In this document: piece after piece, positions 17,499-26,531 of the stretch
Numbering within the stretch: the stretch's first letter is position 1
Layout of the letters: each line of letters begins with the position of its first letter
Source of the DNA: JACMLC01 sp963720235
GTDB lineage: Bacteria; Acidobacteriota; Blastocatellia; Pyrinomonadales; Pyrinomonadaceae
NCBI GenBank assembly: GCA_963720235.1
Contig: OY970389.1
Span: 744,001 to 808,000 of the forward strand
Direction: 5' to 3'
DNA: 64,000 bases
The notes under the pieces: generated by a model
Seen by the model: the letters and a program-made list of their open reading frames with translations, nothing else
The model's database searches: none
Told to the model about the DNA's origin: nothing
Translations under genes and position numbers: made by a program

Positions 17499-19484
17499 TC
17501 AGAGCGAAGTCTGTCGCTCCTGTCTGACGTTTGTGCCGGGAAAATATCGCGCGAGAATCTGGCGATAGTTCATTCCGCCTTCGGCCATCACATGCGCGCC
17601 TTCCTGACAAAGTCCAAGCCCGTGACCGAATCCTGTGCCGCGAAAAATAAAATTTGGGCCAGCGCGCCTGACCTCGAAGCGAGAGCTTTTCAAAAGATTC
17701 CAACCAAGCGCGCGTCCGACTATGATTTTGAAATCCCATCCGCGCAAAGTTCGCCTGCGCCGCTCGCCCTTGATGTCAATCAACTCTGCGCGGCCTGTTG
17801 CGTCTCTTTTGGAAATCCTGACTTCATCAATCATCCCGACTCGGCTTCGCTCGTCGCTCTCCAAAGCCTCTGTCAATTTCTCAGCCGGAATGACATCCTC
17901 CCAATGGCTGTGCGGCATCTCCTTGCAATATTCATCGCGCACACCGCGCAGGTAACTTTTCGGTTGCGCGCCCCAAAGTGTATGTATGTCTGCGGTCATC
18001 CCGCCGCACGATGCGCTGAAGTAGGCTTCGACAATTCTGTCATCTATGTCGCGCAGGATTTCGCCCTCTGTTTCCGTCGCCGCGCGCGCGATAGCCTCAC
18101 GCACTCCATCATGCTCGACGTGCGTGAATCGCTGGCAATGCGTCGTCGTGCAAAAGTCGTAACCCTCGCTTTCATGGCGTCGAAGGTTTTTGAGCGCGTA
18201 GGTGCGACTCGCAACGGCCAGAGCCTTGAGAGCATCCGGCTCTTCTTCGATACTTCCTTCCGCAGCGACAACGCCAAGCACGTAATCTTCAAAAGAGATT
18301 GTCTTAGTCACATTCTCGCGCACGAGATGAACGCGGACGGGCATCTTGGTGAGACGAGCTGACGCGGCGACCTGCTCTTTATCGCCGCGCCCGCTCGCCT
18401 CTGCTTCGCCTCGGCTCCCCATCCGGGCGAATTCTTCAAACACAAACCTCGAAGCCTCTGCACTGTCCGCTCCATGCGCGCGCCGCAGAAAGACCAGCAC
18501 GGCCAGCTTGATTGAATCCGCGCGCTCTTCTTCCGGCTGATTTCCAACGGCAGCCAATCCTATAAACCATCCCTGCGTGCGGCCTCCGTCATCGCTGGCG
18601 GTCGAAGTCCCTGTCTTGCCGAAAATTTTCATTGGTAAAGAAGCCAGACCTGATTTGTCCGCCGTCCCATACTCGACTGCGCCGCGCATTCCTTCGAGCA
18701 AAATTTTTCGATGCTCTGCGGCAATCTCCAACTGCGCACGTTCGCGCGCGTTAAAGTCTGCATGAGAGGCATGCTGTGGGAAATAGAGATGGCCGCCGTT
18801 CAAGAGCGCAGAGTAAGCCGTGATGAGTTGCATGGGCGTGGCTCTCATCTCGCCGCCTTCGCCGAGCGTGTTGCTCATCTGGCGTGTGCCGCGCGGCAAT
18901 TTCCCTACAGCCTCTTGTGGGCCAAAACCCGTGCGCGAGCCGAAGCCGAATGATTCGAGCGTGCGATTAAATTTCTCTTCGCTCAATCTTTCGCCAAGCT
19001 CTCCGAAATAGTAGTTGCACGAAAAGGCTAACGCCTGCGCAGGGCCAAACGGTGGTTGCTCTTTCGGATGCGAGCAGTTGATTTCAAAATCGCCGCGACG
19101 ATAACGCTCACGGCAGAGCAGGCGCGAGTCTTCGCTAATCAAACCTGCGCGCAAAGCCGCGAGGGCTGCGAAAGGCTTGACGGTCGAGCCGGGCGCAAAC
19201 GTCTCTTCGGTCGCCATGCGCTGATTGACGAGCGCACGCACGCGCCCAGTCTGCGCGTCCATGACAATCACCGCGCCTTCGCGCCCGTCCAGAGCAATCG
19301 TGGCCGCACGCTGCAAGACAGCATCCTCTTCATCAAAGCTTCGCCCACTCGCTTCATCGCGCGTCAAACCTCTGGGCCAACCGCCCGGCAGAGAGCCGAG
19401 CAGCAGGAGCAAGACTGCGCACAGCATCGTCAATGGATGACGCGCGAAACGTGCCGGATGAAATTTGAGAACAAAGCTCTGCAC
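17499..19484 (-). CDS. Penicillin-binding transpeptidase / SpoIID fusion protein
   Basis: 661 aa. A membrane anchor (about 19-33) precedes a penicillin-binding transpeptidase domain (about 60-345) with all three active-site motifs: S100-T-V-K103, S155-C-N157 and K290-T-G. After a linker (350-380) comes a SpoIID/LytB domain (about 383-650) with the catalytic-region Glu409 in VVAAEGSIEEEPDALKALA and a Cys/His cluster (C445, H449, C450). SpoIID proteins cut glycan strands as lytic transglycosylases, while PBPs cross-link peptides. A single chain would therefore combine peptide cross-linking with glycan cleavage in the periplasm. GTG start after GAGGG, 3 bp after the upstream gene. The PBP domain lacks a dimerisation module and is short, so it may be more a regulator than a main synthase. 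Confidence 0.85.
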   Translation of the reverse strand: MQSFVLKFHPARFARHPLTMLCAVLLLLLGSLPGGWPRGLTRDEASGRSFDEEDAVLQRAATIALDGREGAVIVMDAQTGRVRALVNQRMATEETFAPGSTVKPFAALAALRAGLISEDSRLLCRERYRRGDFEINCSHPKEQPPFGPAQALAFSCNYYFGELGERLSEEKFNRTLESFGFGSRTGFGPQEAVGKLPRGTRQMSNTLGEGGEMRATPMQLITAYSALLNGGHLYFPQHASHADFNARERAQLEIAAEHRKILLEGMRGAVEYGTADKSGLASLPMKIFGKTGTSTASDDGGRTQGWFIGLAAVGNQPEEERADSIKLAVLVFLRRAHGADSAEASRFVFEEFARMGSRGEAEASGRGDKEQVAASARLTKMPVRVHLVRENVTKTISFEDYVLGVVAAEGSIEEEPDALKALAVASRTYALKNLRRHESEGYDFCTTTHCQRFTHVEHDGVREAIARAATETEGEILRDIDDRIVEAYFSASCGGMTADIHTLWGAQPKSYLRGVRDEYCKEMPHSHWEDVIPAEKLTEALESDERSRVGMIDEVRISKRDATGRAELIDIKGERRRRTLRGWDFKIIVGRALGWNLLKSSRFEVRRAGPNFIFRGTGFGHGLGLCQEGAHVMAEGGMNYRQILARYFPGTNVRQERQTSL

Positions 19485-19487
19485 CGC

Positions 19488-20234
19488 TTATCCCTCCGCG
19501 CTCAAATCTTTTTTCATCGCGCCGACGGTAATCACCCAACCGAAAAGTATCAGGCTGAAAGCCACAACGAGCCGCGTGCCGAGCAGAGTCAGCTCAATCC
19601 ATGCGCGCTCAAACGGCGTCCGCGAGTTAATCAGCAGATACGGCAAGATGCCGAAGAGAATCACGCCGCAGACATAAATTTTTACAGAGCGCGGCGCAAA
19701 AGCCCGGCTTACGAGCGGCCTCAAACGGCGCAGCACATTGCCTGTCGTCTCGCGCATCAACGCAATCCAGAGATGTATGCACACGAGCGGCAAAGCGAAG
19801 CCGAACAGCAGCACGCGGAGTGTGGAAAAGATTATGCGCGGCCATTCAGCGCGCGGCGTTTGCTGCGGCCCTGCGATAGCAGATTCGATTTTTCCAAGCA
19901 GCAGGTAGAGCGCGAGTGCAAAGAGGATGACAGGAATGCTGGCGAGCATCAGTTTCCAGAAATTTTTCACGGAACGCCTGAGCACTTCTCCCAGAGCATT
20001 CGTCTCCGTATAGGTCACGCACATCGCCTGCAAGAGAAAAAAGAGCGCGGGCGCGGTCAGCAGCGCGGCGAAGGTGACGAGCACTTGATTGATGGTCGCT
20101 TCGCGCGTCGTGATAAAGAGCGTGGTCGCCGCCAGCATCGCTACGTAAGTCGCAAAGAAGAGCAACATCGTTCGCGGCTCATGCAGGAGCTTGCGTGCCG
20201 TTTCGCGTATATCTTTCAGGGCTTCTTTCATCAT
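19488..20234 (-). CDS. Polytopic membrane protein of the envelope cluster
   Basis: 248 aa with about six hydrophobic segments (near 24-44, 48-72, 94-113, 137-157, 185-203 and 218-238). A family could not be named. GAGGAT precedes the ATG, and the gene ends 3 bp before the PBP/SpoIID start, so the two are co-translated. It could be a membrane scaffold or transporter for the periplasmic enzymes around it. That is inference from position only. Confidence 0.75.
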   Translation of the reverse strand: MMKEALKDIRETARKLLHEPRTMLLFFATYVAMLAATTLFITTREATINQVLVTFAALLTAPALFFLLQAMCVTYTETNALGEVLRRSVKNFWKLMLASIPVILFALALYLLLGKIESAIAGPQQTPRAEWPRIIFSTLRVLLFGFALPLVCIHLWIALMRETTGNVLRRLRPLVSRAFAPRSVKIYVCGVILFGILPYLLINSRTPFERAWIELTLLGTRLVVAFSLILFGWVITVGAMKKDLSAEG

Positions 20235-20249
20235 CGAATCATCCTCACG

Positions 20250-20286
20250 TTGCCTGTCGTCAACCTAGAAAGTTGACGACAGGCAA
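20250..20286 (-). terminator. Strong hairpin between A2M and the next gene
   Basis: A 15-bp perfect stem (TTGCCTGTCGTCAAC and its complement) with a 7-nt loop lies 5 nt after the A2M stop. No T-run follows. It may attenuate or stabilise the message between the A2M and downstream genes rather than stop transcription fully. Confidence 0.5.
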
Positions 20287-20290
20287 GCTC

Positions 20291-23200
20291 TTATTTCTTG
20301 TCCAGAATTTGCAGGCTTGTGCTTGCAGTGTTGGCTTGCACAGATGGGCGATACATCAATTCCGTGCGCGCGGGATTGACGCGAAACTCGCCGGGAATCT
20401 GCACGCGCATGGCATACTGAAAGGTCGCTTCGCCATTGAAGTAGCTGAGGAAGAAGACCGTCCTATCGTCTCTGAACTCGCGCGAGCTGTACCAACTGCT
20501 CCACCTGTTTTCCGTGTAGTCGAGATTGATGCCGCCGACGCGCTGAACCTGTTCGCAGCCCGCCGGAATCGGGTCTTCAATCATCAAGTGCTGCGCCTGT
20601 TTGCCCTTGATGGTGAGCCGCGAAACGATTGTGTCGCCGGAGCGCAACTCGCCTGTCAGCGGTTCAAGCGTCCATTCAGACTTGCCATTCGTTTCGATGA
20701 GCTTGAGGCGGAAATACTCGCGCGTCAGTTGCAGTTCTTCAGAGCCTTGCGCCGAAGTCTCTTGATTGCCTGTGAAGTAGTCTAGGGCTGCGGAGAAGTA
20801 GAGCATTCCGCTCCCGCGCTTGACGACGCGCACGCGATTGATTGGCCCAACCTCGCGAGCCTTGCGCTTGACAACAAATGTCTGCGCCGTCGTCGCATCG
20901 GCAGCCGTCACGCGACGATTCATTATCTGCTCGCCGTTGAGATAGACTTCTACTGCGTAGTCTGGCGAGAGTTCCTGGCTGACCTTGAGATAATCTGTCA
21001 GGCCGAAGATGACGAAGGCTGTCTGCTTGGTCGAATCCCACCAGTAACCGTTGCGACGGTTGGAGACGAGCCAGCGCGCGGCCTTCGGCAGCAATGTGCT
21101 CTGCGGCTTGATGCGCGCCAGAGCTTTGATAGAGAAGGCTGTCGCTTCTATATCGTTTGTCTCAGAAAAGTCGAGCATCGGTCTTCTCTGCGAAGTCCAG
21201 GCCGCGTCGAATTCATTGACGGTCGCGGTGCGTTCGATTTCATCCGCGACGATGCGTGCGCGCTCTTCGTCTTTCCAGAGATTGAGCGTCAGCGCGAGAA
21301 GTGCGCGCCCGTAAGGTTGCAACTCTGCGCGCCGCGCAAAGAGGTCGTCCACGTACTTGCGGTCTGTCTCGCCGCTTTCGGTCAGCGAGTAGAGCATGTA
21401 AGAGCGCGATTCGAGGTCAATCTCCTTATCGCCCGCAGCCTTGTTTGACTCAAGCATCTGCTTGAGTTTTTCGCGCCCGCGTGTGATGCGATATTCTTCG
21501 ACCTCATAGCCAGCTTGCTTTGCGAGTATCAATCCATCAACCACGTAAGCGGTCATAAACGGATCGCTCTCGTCGTCCTTCCACCAGCCCCAGCCGCCGT
21601 CCGAGTGCTGGAAGTTATAGAGACGGTCAAGGCCGCGCTGCACCTTAGCGTTGATGTTGTTCGTGTTGCTGATGGAAGCTGTCTTCACATCCTTCAAGGT
21701 GTGGGCCACGATGACTGTCGGCAGAAAGCGCGACATAGTTTGTTCTGTACATCCGTATGGATAGCCCGTCAGGTAATCGAGCGCGCCAAAGAGCGTGCTC
21801 GCCACAGACGGCGAAGCCTCTAGGCGAAACTCGCGCGCGTTCTGGTCTGCGTTGGCCGGAATATCAAAAGAATATTCCTGCGCAGCCTCTTCCTGCGAGA
21901 GGGTCGCAGACAGAGCTTTCGTCTGCTTCAAACCGCGCGGCAGAACATTGATGACTATCTCGACTGCGTCAGATTCTTTGTCCGTCAGAGCTTTTGCCAA
22001 GAGACGCATCTGGCCCGTTTGCGGGGCCGCCACGCGCCAGTCAACGCGGTGCTTGCCCTGACTCGAAATCTTGACAACCTCTTTGGCCCTGTCGAGCATT
22101 TGCCCATGAACGACTTCAAGAGAAATGTGTGTCTGCTTCTCGGATTTGAGATAGTTATGCGCGACGCCTGAGATGGTCACTGTGTCGCCAGCCGTGACGA
22201 AGCGCGGCGTCTCAAGCCGCAGGATTAAATCTTTACGCGCAATAACCTTTTCAATCGTCGAGCCGACGCGCGTGTCCGCAGTGACGGCTCGCGCAGTTGC
22301 ACGCCAAGTGGTCAGGTTGTCCGGCAGTTTTACTTTGACAGTGGCTTTGCCGTCCGCTCCGGTCATGACATCCGGTTGCCAGAAGGCCGTGTCTTTGAAA
22401 TCTTTTCTGACAGTCGGGTCAACAAGTGCGCTGTCGTTCTTGAAATCCGCGAGTTGATAATTCGGTTTCTTGCTGCGCTGTGCGATGCTGATTGGCTCTT
22501 CGCCAGACCAGCCGGTGAAGCGATAAGAGAGCGAGAGGCTCGTCTGCACCTGATGATAGCGACGGCCATAAAACTCTCTGCGAATATTACCGGCGTTGTC
22601 GGACGCGAGGCTGTAGATGGATTCATCCACGATGCCGAGACTAATCTCCGCTCCGGAAGCGGGCGTGCCGTCGGAGTTGCGCGCCATGATTGTGTAAGAG
22701 GCTGTGTCGCGCGGCTTGTACTCTTTCTTGTTCGGAATGATTGACAGGTCTAAAAGCTTTTCGCGTGCAGGCACGACGAGCATCAAGTCCTCTGAATACA
22801 TCTCGTTGTTCTCGACATACGAGACGCTCAGATAGACATTCGGCGCATAGCGCGATTCAATCGGCACATCTATGACGACGGCGCGACCTTTTGTCTCTAT
22901 GTGTCGCGCGGACATCACGCTCATCAACTCTGTCGTGACGAGCAGGTGCGCCTTGTCCGTCTTGAGCATGGCGAGCACGTGCGCCGTCTCGCCCGGACGA
23001 TAAGATTTTTTGTCAGGGATGAGCTTGATTGAGCCATAGTCTGCATAAGAATAATTGGCCCATTCGTTTGAGCGGTCTGCGACCCACAGGTAGCCGCCGG
23101 GAGAGATGACATCCTTGCCGCCTTCGTGAACGATGGTCTTGATATAGATGCTGCCGGGATTGGTGACTGCGTAATCGTAAGTCGCTTCGCCCGCGCCGTT

Positions 23201-25351
23201 CGTCTGGAGGTCAACTTTGGAAAGCTCTTTTTCTCTTGCTACCCAATCGTCGTATTCATAGCCGGAATCGCTCTTCTTTTTAATCTTCTCCCATGTACGC
23301 TCAATGAAATGCAGAGTCAGACGCGCCGTGACAGGATGGCCTTCATAATCCGCAGCCTTGACGTTTATCTTCGCCGTGTCGCCTGTGAAATAGACATAGT
23401 TGGTCGGGTTGGCGCGTGCGACGATATTGCCGCGCGTGCCGACAAAAGTGCCTGAGCCGTCAATCGTGCGCCGCGCGCTGTCCGTCACCTGCGCTTCGAG
23501 CCTGTATTCATAATCCCATGCATCATTATTTTCCGTTTGCGGAACTTCAAACTCGACGGAGAGCCGTCCCTGCTTATCGAGCTGGCCCTCTTTCTCTAAA
23601 AGAACATCGCCGCCATAGCCGTAATACTCGTCCGAGTCTTCGCCCTCTTCCGCATCTATCCCAAGCTCGTCGCCCTCTTCATCGTTCCACCAGTACGGGT
23701 AATAGCGCGAGCGATAGATGTAATACTTGACCTCTGCGTCTGCGACTGGCGAGCCGAAAAAGTAGCGGGCTTCGATGTCAAACTTCATCTTCTCGCCCGA
23801 CTGGAAAAATTTCTTGGGCGTCGAAACCTTTACTTTGTATTCGGGCTTTTTGTATTCCTCAATCTGGAAATAGTAAGTAGTCGTCGCCTCTCCGACCTTC
23901 GCCGTCAGATGATAATCGCCGAGCGGCGCGCCTTCCGCGACATCCACTTCGCCATTGAATGTGCCGCGACGCGAGAGCGGGAAATCACGCTCAAGAAGTT
24001 TGCCGCCGTTCGGGTCTTCGAGCGTGACGTTGACAGTGTTGCTATTGATAAGGCTGTAGCCGTTTGAGTCGAACTTGCGAAGGATGCCTTTGAAATATAC
24101 TTTTTGACCGGGACGATAAATCGGGCGGTCTGTGTAGAGATAGCCCGTCAGGCTCTGGTCATTTATCTCTTCATCGTAATATTCGCTGAAGTAGAAAGAG
24201 TCTAAATCGGAGATGGCAAAGTTATCTTTGTCGCTCGCCATCACGATATAAGAATTGCTCGACTCTTCAACCTCGCCTTCTTCGTTCGGCGCGTCCTCCG
24301 GCTTCTTATCTTTCGCCACCTTCGTTTTCAAGATGCCGCCGCCATCCGTCGTGCCTGTGGCGAGAGTCTTCTTGCTTCTGACAATCTCGATATTCGCGCC
24401 CGGCAACGGCGCGCCGGTTTTACGATTGACGGCATAGACCAGCACTTCGCCTTCGGGCGTGGTCTTATTGACCATCAAGAGGTCTGTCACAATCGCTACG
24501 GAATAGGCGCGCTGGTCGCCGCCGCCGACGGCCTCTACGAGATAGACTCCCGGCTCGCGCTTGCCGAGCGGGATTAAGCGGCGGTCATGCTGTTCGAGCG
24601 GCGGCAGCTTTTCGCGCCAGCTACTGACAAGCTGATCCGGATTGAGAAGCGGCACGCGCGCGTAGTCCGCGACATTGAGCGGGCGACGGCCATCATCCGC
24701 GTGTGCGCGCTGAACTTTTTCATTAAGAGTCTTGCGCGTCAGATAGCGAACCTGCGCGCGCACGTAATCGCGCAGAGAGTTGTAGAGATGGTCTTTGACA
24801 GAGCGCAGTGTTTCGAGCGCGGTCGGCGGGCGATAAAGCGCGGCCTCAGCCTTTTCGCGGTCGCCCATCTGATGCGGGTCGTCAAGTTGCCTGAAAAACT
24901 TGGCAGGGTCTTTGATGCGATAGACGCGAAAATCTATCTGGTCCAATCCCTTGTAGTTGAGCCACACGCGCGCGCGGTCTGTCGTTGCATAAGTGCGGCT
25001 CGACGTGAGCGAGAAGACAGCCTGCTCCGCTTCATCGCTTGCGGGCGGCGTGACGACGGGCGCGCTCTTTGGCTTCTGATTCTCGGCGCGCATGCGAAAG
25101 GCTGCGAACGAAAGAGCCGCGAGAATAATTGCGATGTAGATAGCAAGCTTTGAGGAGAGCTTCTTCAATCCGCCGGCGGGCATGGGCCACAGTGGCACAG
25201 AGACACCGTAGAGCACTTCAGAGGGCAGCGCGCCATCTGCGGCCTGCGGGCAGCGAATCGCAAGCGCGCGTGGTTTGGCCTGCGGCTGCACGTCTGTTTG
25301 TTTGTGCTTTACTTCCGAGTGTCTCTGCGCGTCTGTGGCATCTTGATGCAT
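20291..25351 (-). CDS. Bacterial alpha-2-macroglobulin (YfaS-like)
   Basis: 1686 aa periplasmic protease-trap protein anchored in the inner membrane by a segment at about 69-88. A long series of macroglobulin (MG) domains fills residues 100-1150. The bait and A2M central regions follow. The thioester motif YPYGCTEQ is intact with Cys1201, and the helical thioester domain (FQHSDGGWGWW) and the receptor-like end come after it. It would trap proteases that enter the periplasm. The nearest gene upstream is a DUF1175 lipoprotein, as in Escherichia coli yfaT-yfaS. The first 56 residues read through a family B repeat (25186-25344), so translation may really start at the ATG at 25183. Neither start has a clear ribosome-binding site. 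Confidence 0.9.
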   Translation of the reverse strand: MHQDATDAQRHSEVKHKQTDVQPQAKPRALAIRCPQAADGALPSEVLYGVSVPLWPMPAGGLKKLSSKLAIYIAIILAALSFAAFRMRAENQKPKSAPVVTPPASDEAEQAVFSLTSSRTYATTDRARVWLNYKGLDQIDFRVYRIKDPAKFFRQLDDPHQMGDREKAEAALYRPPTALETLRSVKDHLYNSLRDYVRAQVRYLTRKTLNEKVQRAHADDGRRPLNVADYARVPLLNPDQLVSSWREKLPPLEQHDRRLIPLGKREPGVYLVEAVGGGDQRAYSVAIVTDLLMVNKTTPEGEVLVYAVNRKTGAPLPGANIEIVRSKKTLATGTTDGGGILKTKVAKDKKPEDAPNEEGEVEESSNSYIVMASDKDNFAISDLDSFYFSEYYDEEINDQSLTGYLYTDRPIYRPGQKVYFKGILRKFDSNGYSLINSNTVNVTLEDPNGGKLLERDFPLSRRGTFNGEVDVAEGAPLGDYHLTAKVGEATTTYYFQIEEYKKPEYKVKVSTPKKFFQSGEKMKFDIEARYFFGSPVADAEVKYYIYRSRYYPYWWNDEEGDELGIDAEEGEDSDEYYGYGGDVLLEKEGQLDKQGRLSVEFEVPQTENNDAWDYEYRLEAQVTDSARRTIDGSGTFVGTRGNIVARANPTNYVYFTGDTAKINVKAADYEGHPVTARLTLHFIERTWEKIKKKSDSGYEYDDWVAREKELSKVDLQTNGAGEATYDYAVTNPGSIYIKTIVHEGGKDVISPGGYLWVADRSNEWANYSYADYGSIKLIPDKKSYRPGETAHVLAMLKTDKAHLLVTTELMSVMSARHIETKGRAVVIDVPIESRYAPNVYLSVSYVENNEMYSEDLMLVVPAREKLLDLSIIPNKKEYKPRDTASYTIMARNSDGTPASGAEISLGIVDESIYSLASDNAGNIRREFYGRRYHQVQTSLSLSYRFTGWSGEEPISIAQRSKKPNYQLADFKNDSALVDPTVRKDFKDTAFWQPDVMTGADGKATVKVKLPDNLTTWRATARAVTADTRVGSTIEKVIARKDLILRLETPRFVTAGDTVTISGVAHNYLKSEKQTHISLEVVHGQMLDRAKEVVKISSQGKHRVDWRVAAPQTGQMRLLAKALTDKESDAVEIVINVLPRGLKQTKALSATLSQEEAAQEYSFDIPANADQNAREFRLEASPSVASTLFGALDYLTGYPYGCTEQTMSRFLPTVIVAHTLKDVKTASISNTNNINAKVQRGLDRLYNFQHSDGGWGWWKDDESDPFMTAYVVDGLILAKQAGYEVEEYRITRGREKLKQMLESNKAAGDKEIDLESRSYMLYSLTESGETDRKYVDDLFARRAELQPYGRALLALTLNLWKDEERARIVADEIERTATVNEFDAAWTSQRRPMLDFSETNDIEATAFSIKALARIKPQSTLLPKAARWLVSNRRNGYWWDSTKQTAFVIFGLTDYLKVSQELSPDYAVEVYLNGEQIMNRRVTAADATTAQTFVVKRKAREVGPINRVRVVKRGSGMLYFSAALDYFTGNQETSAQGSEELQLTREYFRLKLIETNGKSEWTLEPLTGELRSGDTIVSRLTIKGKQAQHLMIEDPIPAGCEQVQRVGGINLDYTENRWSSWYSSREFRDDRTVFFLSYFNGEATFQYAMRVQIPGEFRVNPARTELMYRPSVQANTASTSLQILDKK
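25186..25344. repeat. Family B repeat at the 5' end of the A2M gene
   Basis: Left arm GCCACAGTGGCACAGAGACAC, right arm GAGTGTCTCTGCGCGTCTGTGGC, about 115 nt of non-repeat centre. The reading frame of the A2M gene crosses it without a stop. Confidence 0.65.
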
Positions 25352-25370
25352 GATGTTTTGAGCCTCACAT

Positions 25371-26204
25371 TTAGTTGAGAATCTTGAGCCTGTAGAATCC
25401 TAGAAAATTTTTGTTGCTTTCGATGGGACGCCAGCGCGGGTCTGGATGCTGGTCCAGAACTGCGAGGCGCACTTTCTTGACCGTGCCTTCGTCAACGGGC
25501 GAAGCTCCCGTGTGATAGACCACCCAATCGCCCGCGCCCTCTCCGGCCTCGCGCGCCTGGCCCAGAAAAATCATCACGTGATAGGGATACTTCTGCACCC
25601 AGGGTTGATAGTAGAAAAGCAGATCGCCCGCTTCGGCTTCGCGGCGGTCGCGGCTGACAAAGCTGCTATTGAAACTCTTGAGCGTGCGCGCGTCTGCGAA
25701 CTCTGCAAAGCTGCCGTCAAGGATGTCTGCTTCTTTGAACACGCCCGCGTCTGTCCTGAAAAGCTTTTCTCCCAACATCCCGCGTGCGAGTTCATAGGCG
25801 GAAACGTCCGGCGCAAAGGCTTCGTAATTCGTTCCCATCTTCTGAAACCATTCGCGGTCATGCTTTCTCAAAGCTTCGCGCCACGCGAAGCGCACGAGGC
25901 CGGAGCAATCTCTCTGCTCGGCGTTCCATGTCGCGCTCAGTTCGTAAAACTGCATCTCGGCAATGCCTGTGAACCAGTGGCGAAAGTTTTCGCGGTCGTT
26001 GAAGGAAGCGAGTTCTGCGCCGTTGGGCAGCCCGTCGCGGTCTGCGTCATTCCACTTTGCTTCGACACGCGGCTGCGCCTTTTTAGGCTCTGCTCCCTCG
26101 GAGACGCGCCCGCATCCGGCAGTCAAAGACAGGGCCGCGACAATCAGGCAGAGCGCAAGCAGCGAGAGGCGCAAACTCTTTTTCTCAACATGTTCAGCCG
26201 CCAT
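25371..26204 (-). CDS. DUF1175 (YfaT-like) lipoprotein, NlpC/P60-like fold
   Basis: 277 aa. A signal peptide ends in the lipobox LTAGC (Cys31), so the protein is probably lipid-anchored in the periplasm. The body has a cysteine-histidine pair in NlpC/P60-like context: RDCSGLVRFAWREAL (about 98-112), later YPYHVMIFLG and VVYHTG. It would act as a peptidoglycan or peptide amidase. DUF1175 proteins stand next to YfaS-type A2M genes in enterobacteria, and here the A2M start is 20 bp after this stop. Family naming is from recalled context; the lipobox and Cys/His motifs are visible. Confidence 0.78.
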   Translation of the reverse strand: MAAEHVEKKSLRLSLLALCLIVAALSLTAGCGRVSEGAEPKKAQPRVEAKWNDADRDGLPNGAELASFNDRENFRHWFTGIAEMQFYELSATWNAEQRDCSGLVRFAWREALRKHDREWFQKMGTNYEAFAPDVSAYELARGMLGEKLFRTDAGVFKEADILDGSFAEFADARTLKSFNSSFVSRDRREAEAGDLLFYYQPWVQKYPYHVMIFLGQAREAGEGAGDWVVYHTGASPVDEGTVKKVRLAVLDQHPDPRWRPIESNKNFLGFYRLKILN

Positions 26205-26352
26205 AAAACATCCATCCGAAAGTTATTAAGAGAGCTAAGAACAGCCCCGGCGCGACTGCGTTTGAAATCAGCGAGAAGACAACAAGACCGCTCAGGATGA
26301 GCATGATTCTCATCGCGACGCGACTTGGTTTTGATAAGCGTGCAATCTTCAT
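26194..26352 (-). CDS. 52-aa membrane protein at head of envelope cluster
   Basis: A short basic N-terminus is followed by two closely spaced hydrophobic stretches (about 16-34 and 37-50). It overlaps the start of the DUF1175 gene by 11 nt in another frame, suggesting translational coupling. No homologue recognised. Could also be a chance ORF. Confidence 0.5.
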   Translation of the reverse strand: MKIARLSKPSRVAMRIMLILSGLVVFSLISNAVAPGLFLALLITFGWMFYGG

Positions 26353-26531
26353 GAGCCGGGATTATGGCCGGAAGCGGAGTAGCGCGCGAGGCGGAAGCGA
26401 ACAGCGCGCGGACAGGCTAACCCTTGCAGGCTTTGCGGTTGTCCCGCCCCGCCGGAGTGTGGGAAGCCACATTGACCATTCAGAATGCGAAGCGTAAGAA
26501 AAGAAAGGGGGTTAAAATTTCTGGAGGGAAA

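Noticed and set aside
17325..18362. 345-aa open frame on the + strand
   Set aside because: Antisense to the PBP/SpoIID fusion, whose motifs are unmistakable; no start signal or domain on this strand.
19056..20276. 406-aa open frame on the + strand
   Set aside because: Antisense to two real minus-strand genes; Arg/His/Gln-rich shadow with no domain.
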